Positions 39,459 through 48,530 of a stretch of 63,075 bases of DNA are shown here, one piece after another. Below the pieces are notes generated by a model. That model was not told the origin of the DNA and searched no databases. It worked only from the letters and a program-made list of their open reading frames with translations. The stretch comes from Demequina mangrovi (GTDB lineage: Bacteria; Actinomycetota; Actinomycetes; Actinomycetales; Demequinaceae), in assembly GCF_000759715.1 (NCBI RefSeq), contig NZ_BBLU01000009.1:1-63075 (forward strand), written 5' to 3'. Numbering within the stretch: the stretch's first letter is position 1; every line of letters starts with the position of its first letter. The position numbers and the translations under genes are program-made.

Positions 39459-40919
39459 TCAGTCCCGGTGGTGCTCGTCCCGGTCGCGCATCACGGGCGC
39501 CCAGATGTCCGCCGGCAGCGGCTCCTCCTCGACAGGCGCGACGGCCTCGGCGGGGGCCTGGACCGGCTCCTCGTCGTGCGCGGGCTGCTCGGGCGCCGAG
39601 GCGCGCGCGATGACCGTGAGCTCGTCGAGGTTGCGGTACGCCTGGTGGATCGCATCGGTGGGCTGCACCACGTGCGGCTCGATCGCCGACAGCACGGCCT
39701 CCCGTCCCAGGCGCAGCATCTCCTTGCGGATCACGCTCCCGCGGGCCCGGCGCCGGAACAACGGCGCGTGGTCCGCGACGGGCCACTCGACCGCGGCGAG
39801 CGCGATGTCGATCTCGCGCGTGAGGGCGTCCGCGGGATCGATCGCCTCATCGATCACCACGCGCCACTGGACGGGCAGCCCCTCGGAGGCCGCGTCGACC
39901 CAGTCGAGCCGCTCGCGGTCGACCACCTCGAGGCGCATCCTCTCCTGCACGGGCACCGACGACGCCTTGCCCGCCACCACCGCGGCGGCCGCCTCGGCGC
40001 GCGCGTCGACGCCGGCGGCCTTGGCCAGCGACGCGACCAGCTCGGCGACGTCGGGAAGCTCGGGGTCGGCGTCGCGCGCGAGGGCGCGCTCGAGCGTGCG
40101 GCCGGCGTCCACGAGGTCCGCGGCGACCGCATCGGCCGCGACGGACCGGGCCTGCACCGCCCCCTCGATCTCCGCGCGCAGCACGTCGACGCCCTGGCCG
40201 GTGCGCGCGCTCACGGGCATGACCGGCACAGAGAGCATGCCGTCCTCGGCCAGCAGGCGCTGCAGGTCGCGGGCGACCTCCCACGCGTCCTGCGTCGAGA
40301 GCCGGTCGACGTGGTTGAGCGCGACGAGCGACGGCTGCCCCGTCGCCGACGCCTCGCGCAGATACCCCTCGTGGATCGCGTTGTCCGCGTACTTCTGGGG
40401 GTCGACCACCCACAGCAGCAGGTCGACCCGCGGCAGGATGCGGTCGACCACCTCGCGGTTGTGCGCGTTGACCGAGTCGTGGTCGGGAAGGTCGAGGAGG
40501 ATGAGCCCCGTGAGCTCGGGGTCCTCGGACAGCGGGGCGTCGTCGCGACGGAGGCGGCTGCCGGGCTCGACGCCCAGCCAGTCGAGGAGCGCATCGGCGC
40601 GCTCGTGGCCCCAGACCGCGGCGCTCACGTGCGACGTGGTGGGACGCGCGACCCCGGAGATCGCGAACTCGACGCCGGTGAGCGCGTTGAAGAGCGTGGA
40701 CTTGCCGGAGCCCGTGCCGCCCGCGAGCGCCACGACCGTCCAGTCGATGCCGAGCTCGAGGCGCTCGTCGCAGCGGTCGACCGCCGCGTGCAGCTCGGTG
40801 CGGATGGGCGCGGGGATGGCCTCGCTCGCCCACTCCAGCGACGAGCGCAGGCGCTCGACGCGCTCGTGGAGCACCGCGGTCTCGTCCTTGGGCGAGACCT
40901 CTTCGAAGCTCACGCTCAC
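39459..40919 (-). CDS. Dynamin-like/YfjP family GTPase (486 aa)
   Basis: A large GTPase with P-loop GGTGSGKSTL near residue 70, switch region RPTTSHVS, G3 motif LDLPDHDSV and G4 motif NHVD. The C-terminal half is helical and ends in an acidic tail. It pairs with the upstream gene at 40916, whose stop overlaps its GTG start (GTGA), so the two are translated together. Paired dynamin-like GTPases in actinobacteria act in membrane remodelling, for example DynA and DynB at Streptomyces sporulation septa. The role here is inferred from that. Confidence 0.88.
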   Translation of the reverse strand: MSVSFEEVSPKDETAVLHERVERLRSSLEWASEAIPAPIRTELHAAVDRCDERLELGIDWTVVALAGGTGSGKSTLFNALTGVEFAISGVARPTTSHVSAAVWGHERADALLDWLGVEPGSRLRRDDAPLSEDPELTGLILLDLPDHDSVNAHNREVVDRILPRVDLLLWVVDPQKYADNAIHEGYLREASATGQPSLVALNHVDRLSTQDAWEVARDLQRLLAEDGMLSVPVMPVSARTGQGVDVLRAEIEGAVQARSVAADAVAADLVDAGRTLERALARDADPELPDVAELVASLAKAAGVDARAEAAAAVVAGKASSVPVQERMRLEVVDRERLDWVDAASEGLPVQWRVVIDEAIDPADALTREIDIALAAVEWPVADHAPLFRRRARGSVIRKEMLRLGREAVLSAIEPHVVQPTDAIHQAYRNLDELTVIARASAPEQPAHDEEPVQAPAEAVAPVEEEPLPADIWAPVMRDRDEHHRD

Positions 40920-42505
40920 AGCAGCCCCCTGAGCTCGGCGCGGCGCAAGCGGATCTTGGCCGACGAGTCCGGCATGAGCGACGGGATGTCGGTCGGCTTC
41001 ATCATGTCGAGGGACTCGCGGTTGACGCAATGCCTGCGGGCCGCGTCGAGCTCCTCGCGCGCCTGGTCGACGGCGTCGCCGACGGACTGCGAGGTGAGGA
41101 TCATGAGCGCGGTGCGCGCCTGCTCGATGCCGAGCGCGGCGCTCGCGAGCGTGGTGGTGAGGCCCGGCTCGCCGATCACCGCGATGCCGTGCTCGGCTCC
41201 GGGGAGCGCGAGGACGATCTCCTGGCAGCGGTGCGCCCACCGGCGCGCGGCGTCCGCGGCCTGGCGCTCGCGCGCCTGACGCGCGTCGCGCGGATCGCGA
41301 CGCTCCGCGAGCCACGGCCCCACGCCCGTCTCGGCCTTGCGCAGCGCCTCCTCCATCGCATCCGCGACGGACGATGCGGCGAAGACCAGCCGCGACTCGA
41401 CGGCCTCGAGGAGGTCGCGGTAGATCGCGTGCAGCACCTCGTCGCGCTGCTCGCGCGCGTGGCGACGCCGCACCCACCGGGTGTTGCGGAGCTTGAACAG
41501 CGCGCCGCCGTCGGCGGTGGCCTGCTGCCAGCGCGCCGTGAGAGCGCCGGTCGGGATGGTCTCCCACCAGCGGTCGCCGCCCTCCTGCTGCACCTGCGCG
41601 GCGGCGCGGCGCACCTCGGAGCGGACGTCCTTCGCGGCGGCGGACTGGTCGTCCATCGCCTCCGCGAGGGTCTCGAGCCATTCCTTGAGGGACTCGGCGG
41701 CGCCGTGGAGCGTGCGCTCGACGATGGTGGTGGCGGAGGCCGCGGCGACCGAGTCGAGCCAGCGGCCGAGCCCGCCCACCACGTCGCGCGGCACGGTGGC
41801 CTGGCGCGTCGGGTCCTCGGGGATGACGAAGAGCGGCAGCGTCTCGAGGTGCTCGGTCGCGAGCCGGTCGACCAGCTCGCGGCGCACCTGCGCGGCGACG
41901 TCGACGGTGACGCGGTTGAGGACCACCGCGATCGAGGCGCCGCGGTCGGCGCCGGCGCGGAGCGCCTCCCACGGCACCGCGTCGCCGTAGCGCGCGGCGG
42001 TGGTGACGAAGATCCAGAGGTCCGCCGCCTCCATCATGAGATGGGCGATCTCGCGGTTCTCGCCGCTGATCGAGTCGAGGTCGGGCGAGTCGACGAGCGC
42101 GAGGCCTCGCGGCATCGCCTCGGTGGCGACCACCTTCGCGCGCGCGGCGACGTCGGTGAGCACCTGCGTGTCGAGGGGGTGGTGGAACAGGTGCGGCACG
42201 CGCGTGGTGGGCCGCAGCACGCCCGACGGCGTGAGCTGCTCGCCTACCAGGGCGTTCACCACGGTCGACTTGCCGGCGCCGGTCGATCCCGCGACCACGA
42301 CGATGGCGGGCGAGGCCTCCTCGCGGACGCGCGGGATGAGGTGGTGGTCGAGCTGGTCGAGCATCCGCTGGATGGTCTCGCGTGCCTCCTCGACGCCCGC
42401 GGTGGGCAGCGGCAGCTGCACCCCCGCGACCACGCGGCGGGTGTCGACCAGGGCGTCCAGAAGGTTGCCGGGGTACGACCACGTCTTGATGGGTCGCATG
42501 CTCAT
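40916..42505 (-). CDS. Dynamin-like GTPase, partner of the gene at 39459 (529 aa)
   Basis: P-loop GSTGAGKSTVV near residue 75, switch RPTTRVPHL, G3 DSPDLDS with GENREIAHLMMEAADLW, and a putative G4 LNRV place it in the dynamin-like superfamily. A long helical region follows, rich in arginine and glutamate. The start is uncertain. The ATG at 42505 (MSMRPIK) begins the conserved part, while a TTG at 42538 would add 11 residues. It heads a two-gene unit with the GTPase at 39459, probably forming a hetero-oligomer at the membrane. Confidence 0.85.
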   Translation of the reverse strand: MSMRPIKTWSYPGNLLDALVDTRRVVAGVQLPLPTAGVEEARETIQRMLDQLDHHLIPRVREEASPAIVVVAGSTGAGKSTVVNALVGEQLTPSGVLRPTTRVPHLFHHPLDTQVLTDVAARAKVVATEAMPRGLALVDSPDLDSISGENREIAHLMMEAADLWIFVTTAARYGDAVPWEALRAGADRGASIAVVLNRVTVDVAAQVRRELVDRLATEHLETLPLFVIPEDPTRQATVPRDVVGGLGRWLDSVAAASATTIVERTLHGAAESLKEWLETLAEAMDDQSAAAKDVRSEVRRAAAQVQQEGGDRWWETIPTGALTARWQQATADGGALFKLRNTRWVRRRHAREQRDEVLHAIYRDLLEAVESRLVFAASSVADAMEEALRKAETGVGPWLAERRDPRDARQARERQAADAARRWAHRCQEIVLALPGAEHGIAVIGEPGLTTTLASAALGIEQARTALMILTSQSVGDAVDQAREELDAARRHCVNRESLDMMKPTDIPSLMPDSSAKIRLRRAELRGLL

Positions 42506-42686
42506 GCGACGGCGCACCCTCTCCGAACCATGCGACAAGGGTAGCGCGGGGGCCTCGTACCAGGCGGCACGGACGCGGCGCTGCGGCGAACGCGGTTCCC
42601 GTCGGCTCGCGCGCAGCCGTCGCGGCTCCCCGTCCGAGAGGCACTGCCCGCGGGCACTACCCTGGTGACCGCGGCATCGGCCGCCG

Positions 42687-42760
42687 GCCCTCGTAGCTCA
42701 GCTGGATAGAGCATCGGACTTCTAATCCGCAGGTCGCAGGTTCGAATCCTGCCGGGGGCA
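42687..42760 (+). tRNA. tRNA-Arg (anticodon TCT)
   Basis: The acceptor arms GCCCTCG and CGGGGGC pair. The anticodon loop is CTTCTAA with TCT at its centre, and the T arm contains GGTTCGAATCC. The discriminator is A at 42760. TACCCT at 42658-42663 is a suitable -10 element. It reads AGA codons, which are rare in this GC-rich genome. Confidence 0.95.
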
Positions 42761-42766
42761 CCCAGG

Positions 42767-42803
42767 CGACGAGGGCCCCTCCCCAGCGGAGGGGCCCTCG
42801 TCG
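42767..42803 (+). terminator. Terminator after tRNA-Arg
   Basis: A perfect 16-bp stem (CGACGAGGGCCCCTCC with its complement at 42788-42803) is separated by a five-base loop. The core is shared with the cysKE terminator. Confidence 0.85.
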
Positions 42804-42870
42804 GGTCGCGGCCGGTGCGGGCCGCGGGCATGCGGCGCGACGTGGAACGCGCCGCCGAGGACCGTGCGGG

Positions 42871-43917
42871 TCAGTAGCCCGGCATCGTCGGCTTCTCGGG
42901 TGTCGCCTCCTCCACCTTCTCCATGACGTTGATCGAGACGTGCGGCCACTTGATGAGCCCGGGCTCGCCGTCACGCCGCGGGAAGAACTCGAGCATCACG
43001 GTCTGCGTGTAGGCGAGCAGCAGCTCGGGCTCGTCCTCGCCTCCCTCGAGCTCGAGGATCCAGAACGTCGCCGTCATCTCCGAGACGTCGGCCTGGCGCT
43101 CGACGAACGGGATGTTGTGGACCCCCGCCCGGTCGAGCTTGGTGTCGAGGAACAGCACCGTGTTGTTGGCGACGTTTGTCGGCAGCGCGTTGAGGAGCGC
43201 GTTCGGGCTCACCGGGTCGAAGAGCCCTTCGAACCTGTTGTCGTGGAAGTGCTTGTACGGCGCGAGGTAGGCGCGCTCGAGCAGCGCCTCGACATCCACC
43301 TCCTCGCCTTCCGGCGGCGCAGGGAACGCCCCGATCGGAAGCCCCGAGATGTCCTCGATGCGCGCGGGCTGATCCGTCGTGAGGAACCTCCCGAGAGCGA
43401 GCGCCGAATTGCCGTGCGGAATCGACGCGAGACGGGCGATGTTGATCCCGTCGATTCTGGGCTCGCCCATGTGCAGGAAAAGCCCGGGCTCGTGATGGAT
43501 CGCCAATTCCGGATCTCCCGCGAGCCCGCTCTTGGGAAAGTCGTCCGCGGCGATCTGCGAGATCATCTGCTCGTAATCGAGCGTGACCACCAGCTGGTCG
43601 GTGTTGGTGCTGTCCCCTCGCACCCCGGGCTCACCGATATCGATGCCCCGGTTGGGAACGCGCTTGTCGACGAGGGAGAACTTGATCTCCTCGTTGAACT
43701 GGTTCACCAGCAGGCGGTAGTCGAGCGCACCGCCCTCCTCGGCGAACGGCAGCGCGATCATGTTCCATCCGCGGCCGTTGAGCCGGTCCGTGTTCTTCCA
43801 CGTGCCCGGCAGGAGCTTGAGCGGACCCAGCTCCTCGTCGGTGGTCGACGCGATCTCGACCACGCGCGAATTCGCGCGATACCTCTCGGTGTAGAGGCTG
43901 TCCATCTTGGTCAGCAT
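42871..43917 (-). CDS. Uncharacterised protein with an LPGTW motif (348 aa)
   Basis: I do not recognise a named family with certainty. The N-terminal region reads LGPLKLLPGTWKNTDRLNGRGWNMI, which resembles the GxW start of calycin/nitrobindin-like beta-barrels. The rest has no obvious catalytic motif, membrane segment or signal. The ATG at 43917 follows GGGAGGGGGG. The gene stands alone between tRNA-Arg and a TetR gene, with an AT-richer, palindrome-containing region upstream. This hints at acquisition or special regulation. A heme-binding or lipid-binding barrel is possible but unproven. Confidence 0.75.
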   Translation of the reverse strand: MLTKMDSLYTERYRANSRVVEIASTTDEELGPLKLLPGTWKNTDRLNGRGWNMIALPFAEEGGALDYRLLVNQFNEEIKFSLVDKRVPNRGIDIGEPGVRGDSTNTDQLVVTLDYEQMISQIAADDFPKSGLAGDPELAIHHEPGLFLHMGEPRIDGINIARLASIPHGNSALALGRFLTTDQPARIEDISGLPIGAFPAPPEGEEVDVEALLERAYLAPYKHFHDNRFEGLFDPVSPNALLNALPTNVANNTVLFLDTKLDRAGVHNIPFVERQADVSEMTATFWILELEGGEDEPELLLAYTQTVMLEFFPRRDGEPGLIKWPHVSINVMEKVEEATPEKPTMPGY

Positions 43918-44131
43918 CGCGTACCCCCCTCCCCATTGAATTCGGCAACGCAGTGTTGTCATGCCTGCATCGGCGCAGGCACAGTTTCCGATTTCATCAC
44001 GATTTCGACATTTCGAAAACGGGCAGGAATGCGATCGTGCATCTACGACGAGGAATGCGGAGCGCCTCGTCGGGACCCGTGCGCCCCAGGGGTCTCGACC
44101 GCCCGGGACCCCCACTGGCTAGGCTGGGCTC
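43918..44131. promoter_or_regulatory. AT-richer divergent intergenic region
   Basis: The middle of this 214-base gap (about 43940-44035) has several AT-rich words (ATTTCATCACGATTTCGACATTTCG) and a GCCTGC/GCAGGC hairpin at about 43967-43984. Read on minus, GAAAT repeats three times at roughly ten-base spacing. On plus, TAGGCT at 44120-44125 lies six bases before the TetR GTG and is its probable -10 element. Confidence 0.4.
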
Positions 44132-44731
44132 GTGACCACGGATCCCCGGTTCGCGCGCAGCGCCGACGCACTCGCCGATGCGGTGCTCACGCTCGCCGCA
44201 GAACGCCCGATCGAGCGGATCGCGGTGACCGAGATCGCGCGCCTCGCGGGCGTCACGCGCGCGACCTTCTACAACCACGCGACATCCCCCGCGGCTCTCC
44301 TCACGAGCGTGCTGCTGCGCGAGCTCGACACCATCCGCGACTCGTTCTTCGCCGACGTCGACCTCGCCCCCGACCGCATCGAGGAGACGTGGAGGGCCTC
44401 CGAGCTGGTGCTCGTCGAGCATGTGCTCGCACACGCCGACGTCTACCGGCGCGGCCTCGCCCAGGCCGCGGGCCGGCACGGCTCGGTGCTGTCCGAGCTG
44501 CTGGCGGGCCACGTCGAGGCGAGCCTGCTCACGTTCGCGCGCGATCACGGCGTCGACCTCGGCGGACCCGACGCGCTGCGCATCGCGATGGCGGCGGCCT
44601 TCGTGGGCCAGGGCACGGCCGGCGCGCTGCGCGTCTGGCTCGAGGGTCCCGCTCCGCTGGACCCCGAGGTCGCGGTCGGCACGATCCTCTCCCTCATCCC
44701 TCCGCTGTGGTTCACCGTGGCGCGCGCCTGA
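44132..44731 (+). CDS. TetR/AcrR family transcriptional regulator (199 aa)
   Basis: The N-terminal helix-turn-helix is clear: RIAVTEIARLAGVTRATFYNHATSP at residues 30-54. The C-terminal ligand domain is all-helical. The GTG at 44132 is supported by the leaderless -10 TAGGCT. The next gene on the same strand, 81 bases away, encodes an old yellow enzyme, a common TetR partner, so it may control that gene and sense its substrate. Confidence 0.9.
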   Translation: MTTDPRFARSADALADAVLTLAAERPIERIAVTEIARLAGVTRATFYNHATSPAALLTSVLLRELDTIRDSFFADVDLAPDRIEETWRASELVLVEHVLAHADVYRRGLAQAAGRHGSVLSELLAGHVEASLLTFARDHGVDLGGPDALRIAMAAAFVGQGTAGALRVWLEGPAPLDPEVAVGTILSLIPPLWFTVARA

Positions 44732-44812
44732 CGCCCCCGGAATCACGGACGCGCTCCCGCTGTTCACGCCCCACCGGCCCGCACCCGCGCGCCGGCACTC
44801 GAGAAGGAACCC

Positions 44813-45922
44813 ATGACCTCCCTGCTCTTCAGCCCCCTGCCCCTGCGCTCGATCACGGCGCGCAACCGGCTCTGGGTGAGCCCGCTGTGCCAGTACTCGT
44901 GCGAGCAGCGTGACGGCGTCCCCGACGACTGGCACCTCGTGCACCTCGGCTCGTTCGCGCGAGGCGGCGCGGGACTGGTCATGGCCGAGGCGACGGCCGT
45001 GGCGCCCGAGGGCCGGATCTCGCCGTGGGACACGGGCATCTGGGACGATGCGCAGCGCGATGCCTGGGCGCGCATCGTCCGCTTCCTCCACTCGCAGGGG
45101 GCGCTCGCCGCGATCCAGCTCGCGCACGCGGGCCGCAAGGCCTCGACGTACCGCGAGTGGAGCGGCTCGGGAACGGTCCCCGCGAGCGACGGCGGGTGGA
45201 CCACGGTCGCGCCGTCGGCGATCGCGTTCGAGGGCTACGAGCAGCCCGTCGCGCTCGACGAGGACGGCATCGCCGCGGTGATCGAGGCGTTCGGCGAGGC
45301 GGCGCGGCGGTCGCTCGAGGCGGGCTTCGACGTGCTCGAGGTCCACGCCGCTCACGGCTACCTGCTCCACCAGTTCCTGTCGCCCGTCTCGAACTCGCGC
45401 GAGGACCGCTGGGGCGGCAGCCTCGTGGGCCGCGCGCGCCTGCTGCTGCACGTCGTCCGCAAGGTGCGCGCGGTCGCGGGCGACGACGTGCCCGTGTTCG
45501 TGCGCGTCTCGGCCACCGACTGGCTCGAGCCCGAGGGCTGGACCCTCGAGGACACCGTCACCGTCGCGCAGTGGCTGCGCGAGGCCGGCGCCGACCTCGT
45601 CGACACCTCGACCGGTGGCCTCGTCCCCGGCGCGGTGATCCCCGTCGCCCCCGGGTACCAGGTGCCGCACGCGACCGCGATCAAGGAGCGCTCCGGCATC
45701 GCCGCGACCGCGGTGGGGCAGATCGTGGATGCGGCGCAGGCCGAGCGCATCGTCGCCTCCGGGCAGGCCGACGCGGTGTTCGTGGGCCGTGAGTTCATGC
45801 GCGACCCGCACCTGCCGCTGCGCGCCGCGCACGAGTTGGGCGTCGAGCTCGACTACTGGCCGCCGCAGTACCGCCGCGCGTCATGGGCCAAGCGCCCCGC
45901 GACCGCGGCCGAGGAGGACTGA
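44813..45922 (+). CDS. NADH:flavin oxidoreductase, old yellow enzyme, YqjM class (369 aa)
   Basis: An FMN ene-reductase that reduces activated alkenes such as enones with NADPH. YqjM-class markers are the redox-tuning cysteine in SPLCQYSC near residue 25, the active-site AHAGRKAS near residue 103, and HAAHGYLLHQFLSPVSNSREDRWGG near residue 180. The C-terminus has FVGREFMRDPHLPLRAA. A GAAGGAA ribosome site precedes the ATG. An inverted pair of the 10-mer GGACGATGCG lies inside the gene at 45043 and 45071. Confidence 0.94.
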   Translation: MTSLLFSPLPLRSITARNRLWVSPLCQYSCEQRDGVPDDWHLVHLGSFARGGAGLVMAEATAVAPEGRISPWDTGIWDDAQRDAWARIVRFLHSQGALAAIQLAHAGRKASTYREWSGSGTVPASDGGWTTVAPSAIAFEGYEQPVALDEDGIAAVIEAFGEAARRSLEAGFDVLEVHAAHGYLLHQFLSPVSNSREDRWGGSLVGRARLLLHVVRKVRAVAGDDVPVFVRVSATDWLEPEGWTLEDTVTVAQWLREAGADLVDTSTGGLVPGAVIPVAPGYQVPHATAIKERSGIAATAVGQIVDAAQAERIVASGQADAVFVGREFMRDPHLPLRAAHELGVELDYWPPQYRRASWAKRPATAAEED

Positions 45923-45923
45923 G

Positions 45924-46943
45924 CTACCCGCGGCTCGAGGCTCGCGTCGACCCGCGCACCACGAGCCGCGTCGGCAGCGGCGTGTCCGAGGTCTCGCCGT
46001 CGTGCTCCTCGAGCGCCACCAGCACCTTCTGCATGATCTGCCGGCCGAGCGCCTCGAAGTCCTGACGGACCGTGGTGAGCGGCGGGTAGAGGTAGCCGGC
46101 CTCGGGAATGTCGTCGAAGCCGACCACGCTGACGTCCTCGGGCACGTTCAGGCCGCGCTGGCGGAGCGCGGACAGCAGCCCGATCGCCATCTGGTCGTTG
46201 CCGGCGAAGACCGCGTCCCCTGCGGCGACGTCGATCTCGAGCCCCAGCCGGTGGCCGCTCTCCGCGGTCCAGTCGCCGTGCACGGGCTCGACCACCTCGA
46301 AGCGCCGTGCCGCGAGCTCGTCTCGCCAGCCGCGCACGCGCTCGGTCGCGTCGGGCGCCTGCGCGGGCCCGGCGAGGTGGAGGATCCGCTCGTGGCCCAG
46401 CTCGGCGAGGTGCTGCACCGCCGAGCGGGCGCCCCGGTACTGGTCGATGGAGACGATGCGCGGGTCGCGGCGCGCGGTCGAGGCCGCCGCGACCACGGGG
46501 ATCGCGAGGTCGAGCCCGCGGACCACCTCGAGCGCGCCCGCGTACGCGACGACCACCACGACGGCGTCGACGCGCTGGCGCAGCAGCCCCTCGAGCGCGG
46601 CCCGCACCAGGGCGGGGTCGCTGTCGACGGTGCTCACCGCGTCGACGCTGTAGCGCGCCGCACGGGCCGCGAGGTTGAAGTGCATCGCGATCGACGCGGG
46701 CCCGAAGTCGACGGCGCCGGGCGTGATGAGGCCGATGGTCCGCGTGCGGCGGGTGACCAGGGCGCGGGCCGCGGGCGACGGGCTGTAGTCGAGCTGCGCG
46801 ATGGCCTTCTCGACGCGCTCCTTGGTCGCGGGCCTCACGTTGGGCATGCCGTTGAGCACGCGCGACACCGTCTGGTGCGACACGCCCGCGAGCCGCGCCA
46901 CGTCGAAGATGTTGGCGGCCTTCGCGCTCCCCTGCTTCGCCAC
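45924..46943 (-). CDS. LacI family transcriptional regulator of the sugar operon (339 aa)
   Basis: The N-terminal HTH reads NIFDVARLAGVSHQTVSRVLNG with the hinge SPSPAARALVT. The core is a periplasmic-binding-like domain with GFDDIPEAGYLYPPLTTVRQDF. It starts two bases after the ATPase gene at 46946 and so belongs to the transporter operon. Three inverted repeats of LacI type (GTGA...TCAC) lie at and near the ytfQ promoter (53341-53463) and are its likely targets. The inducer is probably the transported sugar. Confidence 0.92.
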   Translation of the reverse strand: MAKQGSAKAANIFDVARLAGVSHQTVSRVLNGMPNVRPATKERVEKAIAQLDYSPSPAARALVTRRTRTIGLITPGAVDFGPASIAMHFNLAARAARYSVDAVSTVDSDPALVRAALEGLLRQRVDAVVVVVAYAGALEVVRGLDLAIPVVAAASTARRDPRIVSIDQYRGARSAVQHLAELGHERILHLAGPAQAPDATERVRGWRDELAARRFEVVEPVHGDWTAESGHRLGLEIDVAAGDAVFAGNDQMAIGLLSALRQRGLNVPEDVSVVGFDDIPEAGYLYPPLTTVRQDFEALGRQIMQKVLVALEEHDGETSDTPLPTRLVVRGSTRASSRG

Positions 46944-46945
46944 GC

Positions 46946-48475
46946 TCAGTCCTCGCCCTCGTCCTCGTCCGGCTGCGCGACGAGCGCGAGCAGCGAGTCG
47001 GCGGTGAGGTCGGCCGCGGCGACCGTCTCGACGATGCGTCCGTCGCGCATCACGGCGACCCGGTCGCCCACGCGAAGCACCTCCTCGAGCTCGGCGGAGA
47101 TGAAGACCACCGACATGCCGTTGTCGGCGAGCTCCGCCACGAGGTTCTGGATCTCGACCTTCGCGCCCACGTCGATGCCGCGGGTCGGCTCGTCGAGCAC
47201 CAGCACGCGCGGGGACAGCGCGAGCAGCCGCGCGAGCAGCACCTTCTGCTGATTGCCGCCCGAGAGCGTGCCCACCGGGCGGTCGAGGTCCGGCGGCCGG
47301 ATGTCGAGCGCGTCGACCCAGCTCGCCGCGAGCTCCCGGCGGCGCGCGGGCGGGATCCGCCGGAACACCCCGCGCTCGGACTGCAGCGCGAGCGTGATGT
47401 TGTCGACCACGCTGAGCTCGGCGACGATGCCGTCGCGGCGGCGGTTCTCGGACGAGTAGACCACCCCGAACGAGATCGCGTGGCGCGGCGAGTCGAGCCG
47501 GACGGCCTCGCTCTCGATGCGGATCACCCCGGCCTCGAGATGCGCGACGCCCGTGAGGCCGTGCGCGAGCGACGTGCGCCCGGATCCGAGCAGCCCCGCG
47601 ACGCCGAGCACCTCGCCCTCGGCGAGGTCGACGTCGGCGTCGGCGATCCCCTGGCCCACCGACAGCCCGCGGGCCCGGAGCACGGCGGCGCTCGCCTCGT
47701 CCGCATCGTCCTCGGAGGCGCGGCCGCGCGCGCGGACCTCGCCGATCTCCCGGCCGAGCATCTTCTGCACCAGGTCGATGCGCAGCAGCTCGCCGGTGAG
47801 GTACTCGCCCACCATCGCGCCGTCGCGCAGCACCGTGATGCGGTCGGCGAGCTCGTAGACCTGGTCGAGGAAGTGCGACACGAAGAGGATCGCGACGCCG
47901 CGCGCCTTGAGCTCGCGGATGAGCCGGAACAGCTCGGCGACCTCGTCGAGGTCGAGGCTGGACGTGGGCTCGTCGAGCACGAGCACCCGCACGTCCGCCG
48001 AGATCGCGCGGGCGATGGCGACCAGCTGCTGGACGGCGACGGAGTGGGTGCCGAGCAGCGAGCCCGGGTCGATCGACAGGCCCAGCTCCTGGAGCAGCCC
48101 GGCGGCGCGCTCGCGCATGAGCTGCCGCGAGATCACGCCCGAGCGGCGCGGCTCGCGCCCGAGGAAGATGTTCTCCGCGACCGAGAGGTTGGGCAGCAGC
48201 TCGATCTCCTGGTAGACGGTCGAGATGCCGGCACGCTGCGCCTCGTGGGGCGACGCGAAGGCGACGCGCTCGCCCGCGAGCCGCAGCTCGCCCTCGTCCA
48301 TCGCGAGCGCGCCGGTGATCGCCTTGATGAGCGTGGACTTGCCCGCGCCGTTCTCGCCCATGAGCGAGTGGACCTCGCCGGGGAACAGCCGGAAGTCGAC
48401 GTGATCGAGCGCAGCATCGGCACCGAAGCGCACCGTCGCGCCGGTGAGCTCGAGCAAAGGCCGCACCTCGTCCAC
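46946..48475 (-). CDS. Sugar ABC transporter ATPase, second copy in the operon (509 aa)
   Basis: A duplicated-domain sugar ATPase of the MglA/RbsA/YtfR type. The first half has Walker A GENGAGKSTL and DEPTSSLD. The second has LSGGNQQKVLLARLL and DEPTRGID. It is closely similar to the ATPase at 50599, so the operon encodes two such subunits for one set of permeases. The GTG at 48475 has CATAAT six bases upstream (48482-48487 on plus), so it can be made from its own leaderless promoter within the operon. Confidence 0.92.
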   Translation of the reverse strand: MDEVRPLLELTGATVRFGADAALDHVDFRLFPGEVHSLMGENGAGKSTLIKAITGALAMDEGELRLAGERVAFASPHEAQRAGISTVYQEIELLPNLSVAENIFLGREPRRSGVISRQLMRERAAGLLQELGLSIDPGSLLGTHSVAVQQLVAIARAISADVRVLVLDEPTSSLDLDEVAELFRLIRELKARGVAILFVSHFLDQVYELADRITVLRDGAMVGEYLTGELLRIDLVQKMLGREIGEVRARGRASEDDADEASAAVLRARGLSVGQGIADADVDLAEGEVLGVAGLLGSGRTSLAHGLTGVAHLEAGVIRIESEAVRLDSPRHAISFGVVYSSENRRRDGIVAELSVVDNITLALQSERGVFRRIPPARRRELAASWVDALDIRPPDLDRPVGTLSGGNQQKVLLARLLALSPRVLVLDEPTRGIDVGAKVEIQNLVAELADNGMSVVFISAELEEVLRVGDRVAVMRDGRIVETVAAADLTADSLLALVAQPDEDEGED

Positions 48476-48530
48476 GCGCCCATTATGTGGGTGCGGACGA
48501 GGTGCGGCGTGCAACGTGGCTGGAAGAGGG

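Noticed and set aside
42687..43917. tRNA-associated genomic island
   Set aside because: No integrase, no direct repeat of the tRNA 3' end and no phage or plasmid genes follow the tRNA. One unusual gene is not enough.
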